Source: Elymus sibiricus (taxonomy: Eukaryota; Streptophyta; Magnoliopsida; Poales; Poaceae). From it: 64,000 nucleotides of DNA. The stretch lies in the NCBI GenBank assembly GCA_039707655.1, contig CM077664.1, positions 26,710,781 to 26,774,780 of the forward strand, read 5' to 3'. Positions 9,918-20,520 of the stretch are shown here, in pieces (position 1 is the stretch's first letter; each line of letters begins with the position of its first letter). The notes beneath the pieces are model-generated. The model saw only the letters and a program-made list of their open reading frames with translations. It was not told the origin of the DNA and did not search any database. The translations under genes were made by a program, and so were the position numbers.

Positions 9918-11035
9918 GCGGTCGACCGGCCGAAATTCCGCCGGTCGCATCCAACGCGCATCGCTGGCTTGTGGTCCATGCGATTAGTTTTTTCCTTCGG
10001 CCTTATCTCTTCCCACATGCATCCTCCTCCACTCGTTTTCTCTTTGGCCACGTCAGCTTCCGTCAATCCATCGTCTTCAAACCAGCTCGATCATCACCAT
10101 AACATCTCTGCTACCAACGCCTCCTCCCATGCGACCATGAACGCCAAGAGCCAAGAACTGGCAATGTACAAAGCTGCATCAAGCCTACAGGATGCTACAA
10201 CCAGCGATGGATGACTGTTGCAACCAATCACGGCCACGCCGCGACACGATGGCCGCGACGAGGTTTCTGCTACAACCGTCGGTGATTTTGCTACGACCAG
10301 CATTGACGATTGCTACAACCATTCATGACGACGCCGAGAACTGCGATGTTTTTCTGCTGCGACTGGTGTCGTCTTTTGCTATTACCAGCGCTGACGATGG
10401 CTACAACCGTTCACGAGGACACCGATGGCGGCGACGGCGGCGACAACGCTTTGCTGCAACCGGTGTCGTTTTTTGCTACTACCGGTGTTGACGATTGCTA
10501 CAACCGTTTACGAGGACACCGACGGCGGCAATGACCATTTTGCTGCAACCGGTGTCGTCTTTTGCTACTACCGGTGTTAAGATTGCTACAACCGTTTACG
10601 AGGACACCGACGGCGGCGACGGCGTTTTGCTGCAACGACGAGCTTTTTAGTGGCGCGGCGAGCCGTGGTGCTGCAAGCAGCCGGAGATGAGGATGTGCGC
10701 CGTAGTTCCTACGACGGCGCAGAGCACCGAGGGTGCAACGAGCTGGAGGCGTGCGAGGCGTTTTGCGCAACGGTAACCTTTGGAGTGGCGCGGCGAGCCG
10801 CGAGGCTGCAAGCAGCCGGAGATGGGATGTGCGACGTAGTTGTTACGACGGCGCGAGCACGGAGAGGGAGTGAGTCAGACGGGCACGAGAGGATATTTTG
10901 CTATTTCATAGTCGTGGGGAGAAGAGACAGAGGATGGGGTTGCATAGCTGGAGGCTGAAGACCAGATCCAATGGTTATCATTGAGAAAATCATGTGGCTG
11001 GCAGTCGACCGGCCGAACCTGGCGCCGGTAGCGCC
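9918..11035. mobile_element. Putative DNA transposon 1 with inner tandem repeats
   Basis: The left end around ACCGGCCGAAATTCCGCC and the reverse complement of the right end (near 11000-11035) are similar inverted repeats with GGCCGGTCG. Inside, from about 10200 to 10640, units of roughly 100-110 bp repeat with the marks TTTTGCTAC, TTGCTACAACCG and ACGAGGACACCGA. A second pair of units starts at GTGGCGCGGCGAGCCG (10651 and 10784). No transposase is recognised and the target duplication is not resolved. The superfamily is open; Mutator-like is possible. Confidence 0.5.
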
Positions 11036-11059
11036 CAAAGGGAAACGTTTCCCACCGGA

Positions 11060-12450
11060 CGACCGGCCGAGCCGTGCGCCGGTCGCTCGCGCGTCCACAC
11101 TTTCATCATGGGCCCCACGACCGCCCATCCAGCAACCTTATCCATCCCATCGTCAACTCCTCATCACGAACAGTCTCGACCAGATTCTTCTCGCCCGCAT
11201 GGCCCATTCTCTCTCAATCCTCTCTCTCTCCGCTCACCTGACTTAGCCCCTCCGATGAAGATCTCTCTCCCCTTACCTGACCCAGCCCATCCGCAGCAGA
11301 TTAGGTCAGCACCGGCCACCGGGGCATCGCACCACCGCTTGCTGCTGCCGCAAAGTCAGCCCCAAATTTCAGCACAGGAGGCCAAGGGGGGAGGCAGAGG
11401 CACTGCTGCAGGGGAAGACAGGGGACGGCGAGCTTTAGCGACGACCATGGGGGCATGTGACGGCGGCGACCATAGGACGCCGAGACGCCCGTGCAGAGGA
11501 GGGCGTAGGCGCCGCCGCGGGGGGCTGCTACCACCCACACCCGTAGCTGGGACCGGCGCCACGCGGTGCTACGTCCGGCGAGGAGGATGCTACCACCGTC
11601 GGACGACGGTGCTGGAACCGCCTGGCGGAGGTGCTGCATCCGTTGCCGGCGAAGCCGCATCGACATGGCGGACGTGCTGGAACCACGTGGCAGAGGTGCT
11701 GCATCCGTTGCCGGTGAAGCTGCATCGACATGCCGGAGGGGCTGCATCCGTTGTGGGCAAAGCTACATCGACATGGCAGAGGTGATGGAACCACCTGGTG
11801 GAGGTGTTGCATCCGTTGTCGGCGACTGGGTATGATACAAGCAGGGACTACGCAATTTTTTTGCTCGAACCATGTGTTTGTTTTGCTGGAACCAGCCCCA
11901 AAATTTGCTACCGCCTTCTTTTGATTTTGCTGGAACCAGACTCAACATTTGCTACCAGTGTCTTTTGATTTTGCTGGAAGCAGCCAATGTTTTGCTACCA
12001 CCGTATTTTTGGTTTTGCTGGAACCAGCACGCATTTGTTTTTTGCTACTGCCGGCTTCGGCTACGAGCGACGCCGCCATCGTCTGCAACCCGGGGTGGGC
12101 AGCACCGGCGAGGAACGGTGTCATGGTCGGTTGCGTGGAGCCACCATGTTTGCAACAGGGAGACGGCGAAAAAAGTTGGAAGGGGTCAACGGACTTTTGT
12201 TTTTTGTGATTTTTGACGATGACGAGCGATGACGGCAAGCGTCGGGGGGCGAGGGCGGTGAGGGCGGCCGCCTGTCATGAGGGAGAAGAAACCCGGCGGA
12301 GAGAGGGGCAGCCGCCATGTTTTTTTCCTTTGCCCTTGTGTTTTCAGATGCGGACAGAAGGGGTGAGAGAGAGAGGACGGGGAACGAAGCATCGAACGAC
12401 ACGCGCGTGGGATCGGACGGCGTGCGCGTGACCGGCCGAAATTTTGGGCC
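11060..12450. mobile_element. Putative DNA transposon 2, related to its left neighbour
   Basis: The ends near 11069 (GACCGGCCGAGCCGTGCGCC) and 12433-12462 (inverse of CGGCCCAAAATTTCGGCC) resemble each other and the ends of the element at 9918-11035. Inside are two repeat fields. At 11620-11830 there are units of 70-90 bp with GTGCTGCATCCGTTGCCGG and CATCGACATG. At 11870-12040 there are units of about 60 bp with TTTTGCTGGAACCAG and TTTGCTACC. Long frames here only mirror these repeats. Borders are approximate. Confidence 0.5.
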
Positions 12451-12862
12451 GGCGCGCCGGCGCCTATCAGTCGCCAAACGCAAAACCCCACACACACCCA
12501 AAAAACACCCCGCGGATGGCCCGGACGCCGTCCGAACGGAAAAACGCCACCCAATTGGACCCCAAACCCAGCTCAAAATTCCGGCACCTCCCAAACCCAA
12601 CCCATATGAGGTGGATTTGGTGCCGTCCGGACACGCCCGGGCGCGTCCACCACGTCGGATCTGACAGACCATTCTCACACCAAATCTCTCCAAATCGTCC
12701 CACACCCTCGCCCGACCTGCCCCCTTCCTCTCTTCTGCCTCGTTCACGCCGCCCCCTGTCTAGCTTCGCCACCATCCCCACCGTAGCTCCGCCGCCGTCC
12801 CCAACCCGCAGTGCCGTCGCCCCGTTCTGTGCCCCGGTACGTCCTACTCCGTCGGACATACT
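12451..12862. other. GC-rich spacer before the nested retrotransposons
   Basis: Contains CCAAACGCAAAACCCCACAC and GCCGTCCGAACGG motifs (partly shared with 9857-9900) and a pyrimidine-rich stretch at 12690-12830 that looks like a leader or transposon end. No gene supported. Its last five bases, CATAC, are the expected left target-site copy of element C; the right copy lies outside the window. Confidence 0.35.
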
Positions 12863-14878
12863 GTAACACCCCTGTAATTAAGCTAGAGTGATCCCCCATG
12901 ATTAATGCCAAGTTATCATGTTTTGCAAAGTTTAAATGCCACTTGTCCCCAAATTCTACTCAAATTCCAATTTAAATATGCAAGTCAAAAATTATTTCTT
13001 CAAATAGAGAAACAAAAATGTTGGCAATATTACAAATAATCTCTAAGTAATTTTCTTAAGGAAAACAACATCACCCACATTCCCAAAGTGCCCCTAGCAT
13101 CATTTAGACAGGACCAGCAGCATTAAATTAAGTCATTTAAATATAAACATGAATTCAAACATTTCCAAATGGCCTGCAACTTTGTGTGCATATTCAAAAT
13201 ATTGCATACTATTTATGTGTAAAGTTCCATATACAGTTAAATTCATTTAGTGCCCTAAATAAATGAAAAACAGAGAAGAAAAGCAAATAGAAAAAGAAAA
13301 GAAGAAAATGACCCACTGTTGGACTGGGCCTTGAGTGCACAGTGTGCTGGCCCAGCCCAACCGCAGAGTCGTTTTCCTCCTCGCCTCCGTGTCGGCATGG
13401 CGGAGCGCGCGCGCATGATGCGCCGCGCGATGCACGACACCGGCGGCCTCTCGATGCCATGAACGCCTACAAGAGCCCCCCCGCGAGGACGAACCCTAGC
13501 TCTCTCTCCCTTCTCCCCCGCGCCGATCTCTTCCCAACGTGCGGCCGAACCACCATCGCCATGGCCTCCGTTGTTCCCGCCAGCTAAAACCCTATCCAGA
13601 AGATCCGCCGCCGTCCGTTGCTTCGACTATGTCCACGAGCTCGTGCCGGGAGCCTCTGCAGAGCCGCATCGCCGTCTTCTTCCACCTCCGGCCATCGCGA
13701 CTCCATCGTCAATTCCGTCGCCGTCCTGCGCTCCCGTTCACTCAACGAGCCACCGTGAGCTCCCCGGTGAGCTGCGCCACTTTTCCCCTCTCTTTGCCCG
13801 CTCGAATGCGTCCTCTAGGCCATAGAGCTGCCATGGCCGAAGCTCTCCGCCGCGCAGCTGGTCGCCGGCCATGCTCCGGCGACCATTTGGTCACGCAAGG
13901 GTGTCCCTCCGCTTTGCCGCAACCAGCAGAGCCTCGCTAGCCCTTTTGTTTGCTTCCGCGCGTGTCGCAGCGTCGAGCCCGTGCTCTCCCGAGCTCCGGC
14001 AGCCGTTGACCTCGTCGCCGGCGCTGCAACAAGCCGTCTCAGGCCACACCACCACCACCATTCGACGCGACGCAGTGCCGGCGTCCGAACGCGACCACCC
14101 CCGCTTCCATCCGTGGCCCGTGGAGCGTTTCGGGCGATTCCCGCGCGCTCGGCCACAGTTTTGGCACGCCACCGTGTTTAAACCGGCCGGAGACGCTGAC
14201 GTGTGGGCCTGGCCGGTCAGGAAAGTCATTAGTGTTAGTTACAAATAAAATGTGTCACTGACATATGGGGCCCACCGCCTAATTAACCTCTTGATTAAAA
14301 ATAAACTCTGTTAATAAAAACAGTCAATGACATGTGGGTCCCAGTGCACTGGATTAGCCCCTCTCAATGACATGTGGGACCCACTGGTCAGTTTGACCAG
14401 CCAAAGTCCATAGTTGACTGCTGACTGAGCAGTCAACTAGGCCCCACTGTCAGCCTCTGGTGCACTTTGCTGGGTACACTTTTGGGTGCTCGTAGCAATT
14501 CTATTTAATGAATTTCAAATTAATAATAATATCAGAAAATCAACAAAACTTTGGAAAATCATAGAAAATAAACCGTAACTCAGATGAAAATAATTTTTAT
14601 ATAAAAAATGATCAAAAAATATAACGAATCCGAATATGTCATCTGCATCCATAACAAACCCCTCCATCATACTGAACATTGATAATTTACTGCCAGATCA
14701 ACTGAATGAATAGTGAATGGAGCTGGGAAAATATTCCAGATATTTTTCCTTTTCACTGAAAAAATACTTAGCAATGCATTAGAGCACCTCATCACCACAT
14801 TTTATCATGCCATGCATTGTGTTGCACTTGTGTGTCTGTTATTTATCTGTTTTCCCCCCTCCTCTGCTTCCTTTCCAG

Positions 14879-14953
14879 TAGACCCCGAGACCGCTGCTGC
14901 TTCTGAGTTCGACCACGCTACTGAGGACCCGTCTTTGTCAGCAGAGCTTCCAG
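14879..14953 (+). other. Exon-like segment 1 inside the LTR of element C
   Basis: Preceded by a pyrimidine tract ending TTTCCAG and followed by CAG/GCAAGC, a possible GC-type splice donor. It reads as an acidic peptide with ASEFDHATEDPSLSAELPG. Suggestive of a spliced LTR transcript; not proof. Confidence 0.35.
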
Positions 14954-16223
14954 GCAAGCAAACCCGCCTTGATCATTCCGATATCACCCATTCTTTCTCT
15001 CTACTTCTTGCATTAGATTATGAGTTCAGTTGTTGCTTTATCGGTAGATCTTATTCTGATGCATAGCCTGCTTTTGTTACCTGTTGTTGATACCCTACTG
15101 TTATCCTATCATGCTTAGTTTAGCAATGTTGGTTTTCCATCTGTTGGTCCTACACCCTTGTCCGTTTGCCATGCTATACTATCGGGCCGTGATCCCTCTG
15201 GGCGATGATCACGGATATACTTTATACTATTACACTATACATGTTTCTGTTAAAGTTGGCTCGGTTCGGAGAGCAACCGCGAGAGATTTCCTGAGTCGGA
15301 ACGACGGGATAGGCAGAGACCATCCTGAGAGAGGTGGGCCTGGGCCCTGGTCGTGTCCGCGGTTACTTAACAATAACGTGCTAACGAGTTTAGGGTATTT
15401 GATCCGAGACTGCCACTGACATATATGCACTAACCGCCACGCGGGATAATGGTTTATGGGGCCCTCGGCGTCGTCAGTTCCTCCCGAAGTTTACCCATAT
15501 GTCACAGTTCAGAGATGCGGCACGCGCCCGGGTGAGCGGATACTACCTGCTGCCGAGGCAGAGGTGGGCTTGGTCCTGGCCGTCCTCGCAACGTACTGGA
15601 GTGCTTAGGGGTGAGCGGCCGAACAGCCCTTTCGTGCTTAGAATGTAGACCGGCGGGTGACCTCTCTGGAGAGCCGAGGTAGGACTTTGGCGTGTCGATC
15701 AGCTAAGGCCGGGCAGACCCGCGGAAAAGTGTGTCCGGCCATAGGGTAATCGAGCGTGCTGGGTAATGTGGTGCACCCCTGCAGGGAAGTTAAACTATTC
15801 GAATAGTCGTGTCCAGGGTAACAGGGCGACTTGGAGACGTATCCCGAGCTTCCACAACTTAAACCGAATACTTGTTAAAATACACCAAGATAATAGATAG
15901 GAATACCCGGTGATCGCTTTCTCGCAGGGAGTCAAGGACGGTTCTCCTGGTATGGTATTCTTCTATGTATACAAGTTGATATTATTACAAGTTGGTATCT
16001 TTTACGCTACTCTCTTCTGTTGCTGCAAGATGCTGTAGTCTTCGTTAAGTTGAGCTTCTCCCCCTTATTCTGGCATTTCTGCAGTTTAGTCTAAAGATAT
16101 AGCCCCACTGCTTTGATACCGATGCATATGTAGTATAGATCTGATGTAAGTCTTGCACGTACTTTGGATGAGTACTCACTGTTGCTTTGCTACGCTTTTC
16201 TACAACCCGGTTGCTGCGTTCAG

Positions 16224-16294
16224 ATGATGCTACCTTGGAGCCAGAGGATCCCGAGGCTGGATACTACCTGGAGTATGACGTCGGCAACGAGTAG
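16224..16294 (+). other. Exon-like segment 2 inside the LTR of element C
   Basis: Follows TTGCTGCGTTCAG, a good 3' splice site, and reads DATLEPEDPEAGYYLEYDVG plus NE and a stop. A segment with the same splice phase, acidic content and position exists in the LTR of element A (19889-19944, minus strand). Confidence 0.4.
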
Positions 16295-16574
16295 TTCGGA
16301 GGTCCCAGGCAGGAGGCCTGCGCCTTTTCGGTCTAGTGTCACTGTTATGCTCAGCCTTCTTAAGGCAAAACTTGTTTAACTTGTCTATACCCGGACTTAT
16401 GTTGCTTTCTGACTGATGTATTATGGGTCCTCGTGAACCTGGTTTGTAATATAAAGATTTATGTTTAATTTATGTCGTAGAGTTGTATTGTGATATTAAC
16501 GTGGAGTCACCGTTCGTGATCGTGCATCCTGCATGTATGATTAGTGCATAATTATGAATGGGGGTGTCACAAGT

Positions 16575-16587
16575 TGGTATCAGAGCC
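16575..16587 (+). other. Primer-binding site of element C (initiator tRNA-Met type)
   Basis: TGGTATCAGAGCC, the standard plant retrotransposon site complementary to the 3' end of initiator tRNA-Met, three bases after the LTR. Confidence 0.9.
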
Positions 16588-17005
16588 GACTGGCTGTAGG
16601 AACCCCCAAACCCTTTGGCCGATGTCGAGTCTAGTCTTGAAAACTATTTTCGAACTACTTGGTGTGTTGTGTGGCTTATGGGCCCACATCGCATATGGAT
16701 GGGATTAGGATCTTTTATTCCGCATCCTTACTCTAAGTTCTGAACTTCTCTTCTTTTCGGGTTATAGATTTTGCTGACTCAACTCTAGGTTCACGTGATG
16801 ATTTCACTCTGGAGATCCATTCAGTTCCAGTTATTCCCTTTGTTTTCACAGTACCTTCAACTTCTGTAGTTTGATTCCTTTGAAACCTTCTTCTTTCAGA
16901 TGGTTCCCACGAGACAGATCGTGCTCTAGACTACGTCTGCTGGAGTATCAGGAGCCCCTACTGTGCTAGTCGAGCTTTTGACCCACTTGGCACCCTGAGT
17001 ACACA

Positions 17006-17536
17006 GTGTACGAGCAGTACCACGACTTCAACCAGGAGCAGTACCGTGCCGATGTCCGTATCTTTTCTTCTGAGGAGCACTCCACTTCTGTGCTGCACAC
17101 CGCTTATGGTGTTGGAGTGACTATTGATATGGCAGTCCATGATGCTGCCTTTGCTTGTCTTACACATCTTCGTGGAGAGTACCGTGAGTTGGATGATTCC
17201 CATTTCAGACACATTGCGATTGCTTTCGGTGAGGGTGAGCAAGTATATTGCACTGGTATATACACCCCTCTCTTGTGCGAGTCGTCTCCTACACGGATTT
17301 TGGTCCATCATGCTGATGGTCTGGATCGTGTTAACCGAGCTCTTCGCTACGAGTTGTTTGCCACTCGTGTGCGCCTTTATGATGCTTTGACGCACTTGCT
17401 TCCACTCATCGTATCTCGGCAGCTTCCCCTGTCTGTGATCTACCCTGCCAGGACCGTGATGCCCCCTGGTGTTGGTTGGCCTGCAGTTGGAGGTTACACT
17501 CCCGCACGTGGTCCTTGTTTGCCACCGGAGCTTTAG
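17006..17536 (+). CDS. Extra ORF before gag in element C (ORF0), unknown function
   Basis: Seen: 176 codons open between the primer-binding site and gag. Related coding probably begins near the ATG at 16900, but that part has a stop at about 16927 and a one-base frame change, so the listed start is only where the open frame begins (GTG). The core is YRADVRIF, then about 20 variable residues, then MAVHDAAFACLTHLRGEYREL and SHFRHI. The minus-strand ORF at the same place in element A shows the same layout: Y-A-V-I start, A...AA..A...LR helix, then a short loop with a histidine. Inference: an accessory protein of these Gypsy elements. The strand-then-AA-rich-helix pattern is reminiscent of double-stranded RNA-binding folds, but this is weak. 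No known catalytic motif is visible. Confidence 0.6.
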   Translation: MYEQYHDFNQEQYRADVRIFSSEEHSTSVLHTAYGVGVTIDMAVHDAAFACLTHLRGEYRELDDSHFRHIAIAFGEGEQVYCTGIYTPLLCESSPTRILVHHADGLDRVNRALRYELFATRVRLYDALTHLLPLIVSRQLPLSVIYPARTVMPPGVGWPAVGGYTPARGPCLPPEL

Positions 17537-17895
17537 CTTCCACATCAGAGTCTTCACGGACTGCATGATCCTTTTGTGGAGGACTTTCTGACTCGTCACA
17601 TGCAGTTGTCAGTTCCGTGGATTCTACTAAGACTGTTGTAGCCTTGCTATATGTAGTGGTTGTGTTCGTTGCGTGCGTGCGTGCCGCCTGCGGCATTTCC
17701 TACTTTAGAACTCCTACTTTTGGACTTGTACTAAACTCTATGTATGAATCCGTATGCAAGACATGGTTACCACTGTGTATCTGCCATGTGCTTCAATTCC
17801 TTGTTGCCATATACACTTGTGAATAAACCCATACACCGGCGCCCATACTTGCGAACCGTTGCATTTGCTAACCTGCCCCTGTTGTTTTACTCACG

Positions 17896-19555
17896 ATGGT
17901 TAGGGGTGGTGCTCGTGGTGGTTATGGCCATGGTGCTAACAATCCACCACCTCCACCCTATGTTACAGCCATGATGTAGCAGTTTGAGCTGAAGCGCCAG
18001 TTCATCACAGGAATAGTGAACCAGATGGGAAACAACAACAATAACCATCAGGAGCCTGGCCCAATTTCGCTTTAGGATTTCATGCACCTCAACCCAGCCA
18101 TTTTCCGCAACTCAACTGAGCTGTTAGATGCTGATGACTGGCTCCGCGACATCACCTTCGAGATGGAGTCAGCCGGTGTTGCCCCTATCAACTATGTCAC
18201 CTTTGCGGCGTATCACGTGAAGGGTCCAGTTGCTCAATGGTGGGACAGCCACAGGCGTATGCTGCCTGCTGGGACAGTCACCACCTGGATTGAATTTCAG
18301 GCTGCTTTCCGTGCCCGCCACATTCCTCAAGGTCTGATGGACAAGAAGAAGAGGAAGTTCCGCAACCTCGTTCAAGGCAAGAAGACCGTGGATGCCTACT
18401 AGAGGGAATTCCTCGATCTGTCATGCTATGCTGAGGACGACGTCTCCACCGATGCTCGTAAGCAGGAGAAGTTCCGTGAGGGATTGGCCCCTAACCTGAA
18501 GCTTGCACTTAGCCTCCTTGAGTTTCCAGACTTTGCAACTCTCGTCAACAAAGCTATCCAAGCTAAGACCAGTCAAGCTAAGCACCAAGAAACACTCAAG
18601 CGCACCCGTGACGTTGGCTCATCTTCGGACCCGTTTACTCAGAAGCGCCGAATGTGGATCCCGCACAACGTCTACCGTCAAGCTGCTCCAGCCCCAAGGC
18701 CTTCCTACGTTGCACCTCATCTGCCTCCACCGCCAAGATAACTCAGGGTTCAAGGTGGACAGCCCAATGCTATGGCACCACGTACCAATGATGGCCTCTG
18801 CTTCAAGTGCGGACAGCTAGGTCACCATGCCAGAGACTGTCGTCAGAACCAGTTTGCACTCCCTTCTACTGGCCGTGGAATTAGCCGTGGCTACCCTCAG
18901 CCTAGAAACTTCAATGCCAAGCCGCCTGGATTCGATCGTGGCCGAGTCAATCTTGTCGGCATTGAAGAAGTTCAAGAGGAACCAAACATCATGATGGGTA
19001 CCCTTCCTGTTAACTCAGTACCAGCAACTGTTTTATTTGATTCTGGAGCACCGCATTCGTTTATCTCCGAAAAATTTGCATTCATGCATGGCATACATTA
19101 TGAAGAGATGCATTCTCCATTTGTTGTTAGTACCCCCGGATCCCAATGACGTACTTCCATGGTAAGCCCTCACAACCACATCCTAATCAGAGGCCTATTG
19201 TTCCCTGCTACCCTCATTGCTCTCAAGTCCAACATAGATGTCATCCTTGGTATGGATTGGTTGGAATCCCACCAAGCTTTTATCGACTGTGCCGCTAGAA
19301 TAGTCCGACTCACACACCCTTCCGGCTAGATAATCAACTACTTCACCCGAAAAATCCAGAATGTTGAAGCCCAGATATATGCATTGAATTCTCTTAATGC
19401 ATCTCCACTTGATAACATCGAGAACATTCCGGTAGTCTGTGACTTCTAGGATGTCTTTCCGGAAGAACTTCCAAGAGTACCCCCGGTTAGAGCCGTTGAA
19501 TTTGTCATCGACTTGAAACCAGGCACCACTCCTATCGCCAGGCACCCATATAAGA
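17896..19555 (+). pseudogene. Element C gag, protease and start of reverse transcriptase (decayed)
   Basis: One plus-strand frame can be followed from ATG 17896. The gag core has the typical ADDWLRDI and VAQWWDSH motifs, followed by a CCHC zinc knuckle CFKCGQLGHHARDC at 18799-18840. The protease motif VLFDSGAPHSFIS lies near 19030-19070 and the distal GMDWL at about 19253. The reverse transcriptase begins with DVFPEELP near 19450 and breaks off at 19555 in ARHPYK, where element A has inserted. In-frame stops lie at 17977, 18073, 18400, 18739, 19147, 19327 and 19447; most fit CAG-to-TAG or CGA-to-TGA changes. The protein resumes at 61205 without loss of frame. Confidence 0.88.
19551..19555. 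repeat. Left target-site copy of element A
   Basis: TAAGA, repeated at 61205-61209 directly after the other end of element A. These five bases belong to the reverse transcriptase codons of element C. Confidence 0.93.
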
Positions 19556-19888
19556 TGTCAGGCCAGATTCTAGAATAAATTCCGAAACAGCACTTAAGTT
19601 ACACTAGCCCCAAGATCGGAATAAAACTGGTGGACTTCCTTGATACAGATAACCAACAGAATTTAATATTACACATGGTTGAGTCAAGGTGCTCAACAAT
19701 TATTACAACTCGCCAATATACGAAGTTGGCGGATATGAGATAGTGGTGTGGTGATATTACAACTCTGATACAATAAAGCAAGTCAAGCGTCGGTGTGAGG
19801 CTTGGCTATTTTATTCGAGTAGCGGAAGCATCGGTGAGTGGAACACGTGGAGGACTCCGTAACCACAGGGAGACTGACTGGAACTCCA

Positions 19889-19944
19889 CTAGACGTCAGA
19901 CTCGCTAGCGTACTCCTCATCCACAAAGTTGCCCTCATCCAAAT
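19889..19944 (-). other. Exon-like acidic micro-ORF in the LTR of element A
   Basis: On the minus strand a splice-acceptor-like TTTGGCCAG precedes codons for LDEGNFVDEEYASESDV and a stop. Phase and position (about 330 nt before the LTR end) parallel the segment in element C (16224-16294). In the 5' LTR copy (about 29690-29745) the reading frame is kept but the acceptor AG has become AC. Confidence 0.4.
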
Positions 19945-20234
19945 CTGGCCAAATCAACAAGCCAGGAGAGTACTTTGAATGTACTTGCAAGACAGTTTGG
20001 ACAAAAGATATACTGAATGCAAACAAGATGCGTATGCTAATGTCAAGTTACTTTTGGTGAGATATTCAGGTAGAGTAAGTAATATGGCATGAATAATAGG
20101 ACATGAAAAAGGGGTTAGCGATCGTAATATCAAACATTCATACATCATATATCAAACATTGATTCTTAGGTGGTGTGGCCATCCCAGAAGAATCTTAACA
20201 GAAATAAAAGGGTGGACTCGGGCGTTAGACCGCC

Positions 20235-20520
20235 CGTAGATCCAATAAATGTAAAAGCGGAGATTCAGGCGAGATAGAACCGCCCGAAGGTCCAAAAGAA
20301 AAAGAAAAACACACAAGCCAGACGGGTGTCTTCACAATGCCACGAAAGGTCTTAAATAAATATAGGAATGGTGATTCAGGCGAGATAGAACCGCCCGAAG
20401 GTCCAAAACAAAATTAACACACAAGGCAGACGGGTGTCTTCACGACGCCACGAAAGGTCTTAAATAAATATAAAAACGGAGATTCAGGCGAGATAGAACC
20501 GCCCGATGGTCCAAAATAAA
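20235..20520 (-). repeat. Tandem repeat in the LTR of element A, about 113-bp units
   Basis: Three units with GAGATTCAGGCGAGATAGAA, CCGCCCGAAGGTCC and CAGACGGGTGTCTTC. The same array is in the 5' LTR at about 30040-30320. Confidence 0.8.

Larger units (their letters stand above)
12863..16571 (+). repeat. 5' LTR of element C, 3.7 kb
   Basis: Starts TGTAACACCCCTG and ends GGGGTGTCACA, directly before the primer-binding site. Without a second LTR in the window the length rests on these TG...CA ends. Inside are a GC-rich gene-like region (13340-14230), short repeats of TCAATGACATGTGGG near 14320-14385, and two exon-like segments (14879-14953 and 16224-16294). Confidence 0.85.

Noticed and set aside
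10994..11785. 263-codon plus-strand ORF
   Set aside because: Its C-terminal half is the tandem repeat translated (PLPVKLHRHAGGAASV-type units), with no domain, inside a putative DNA transposon.
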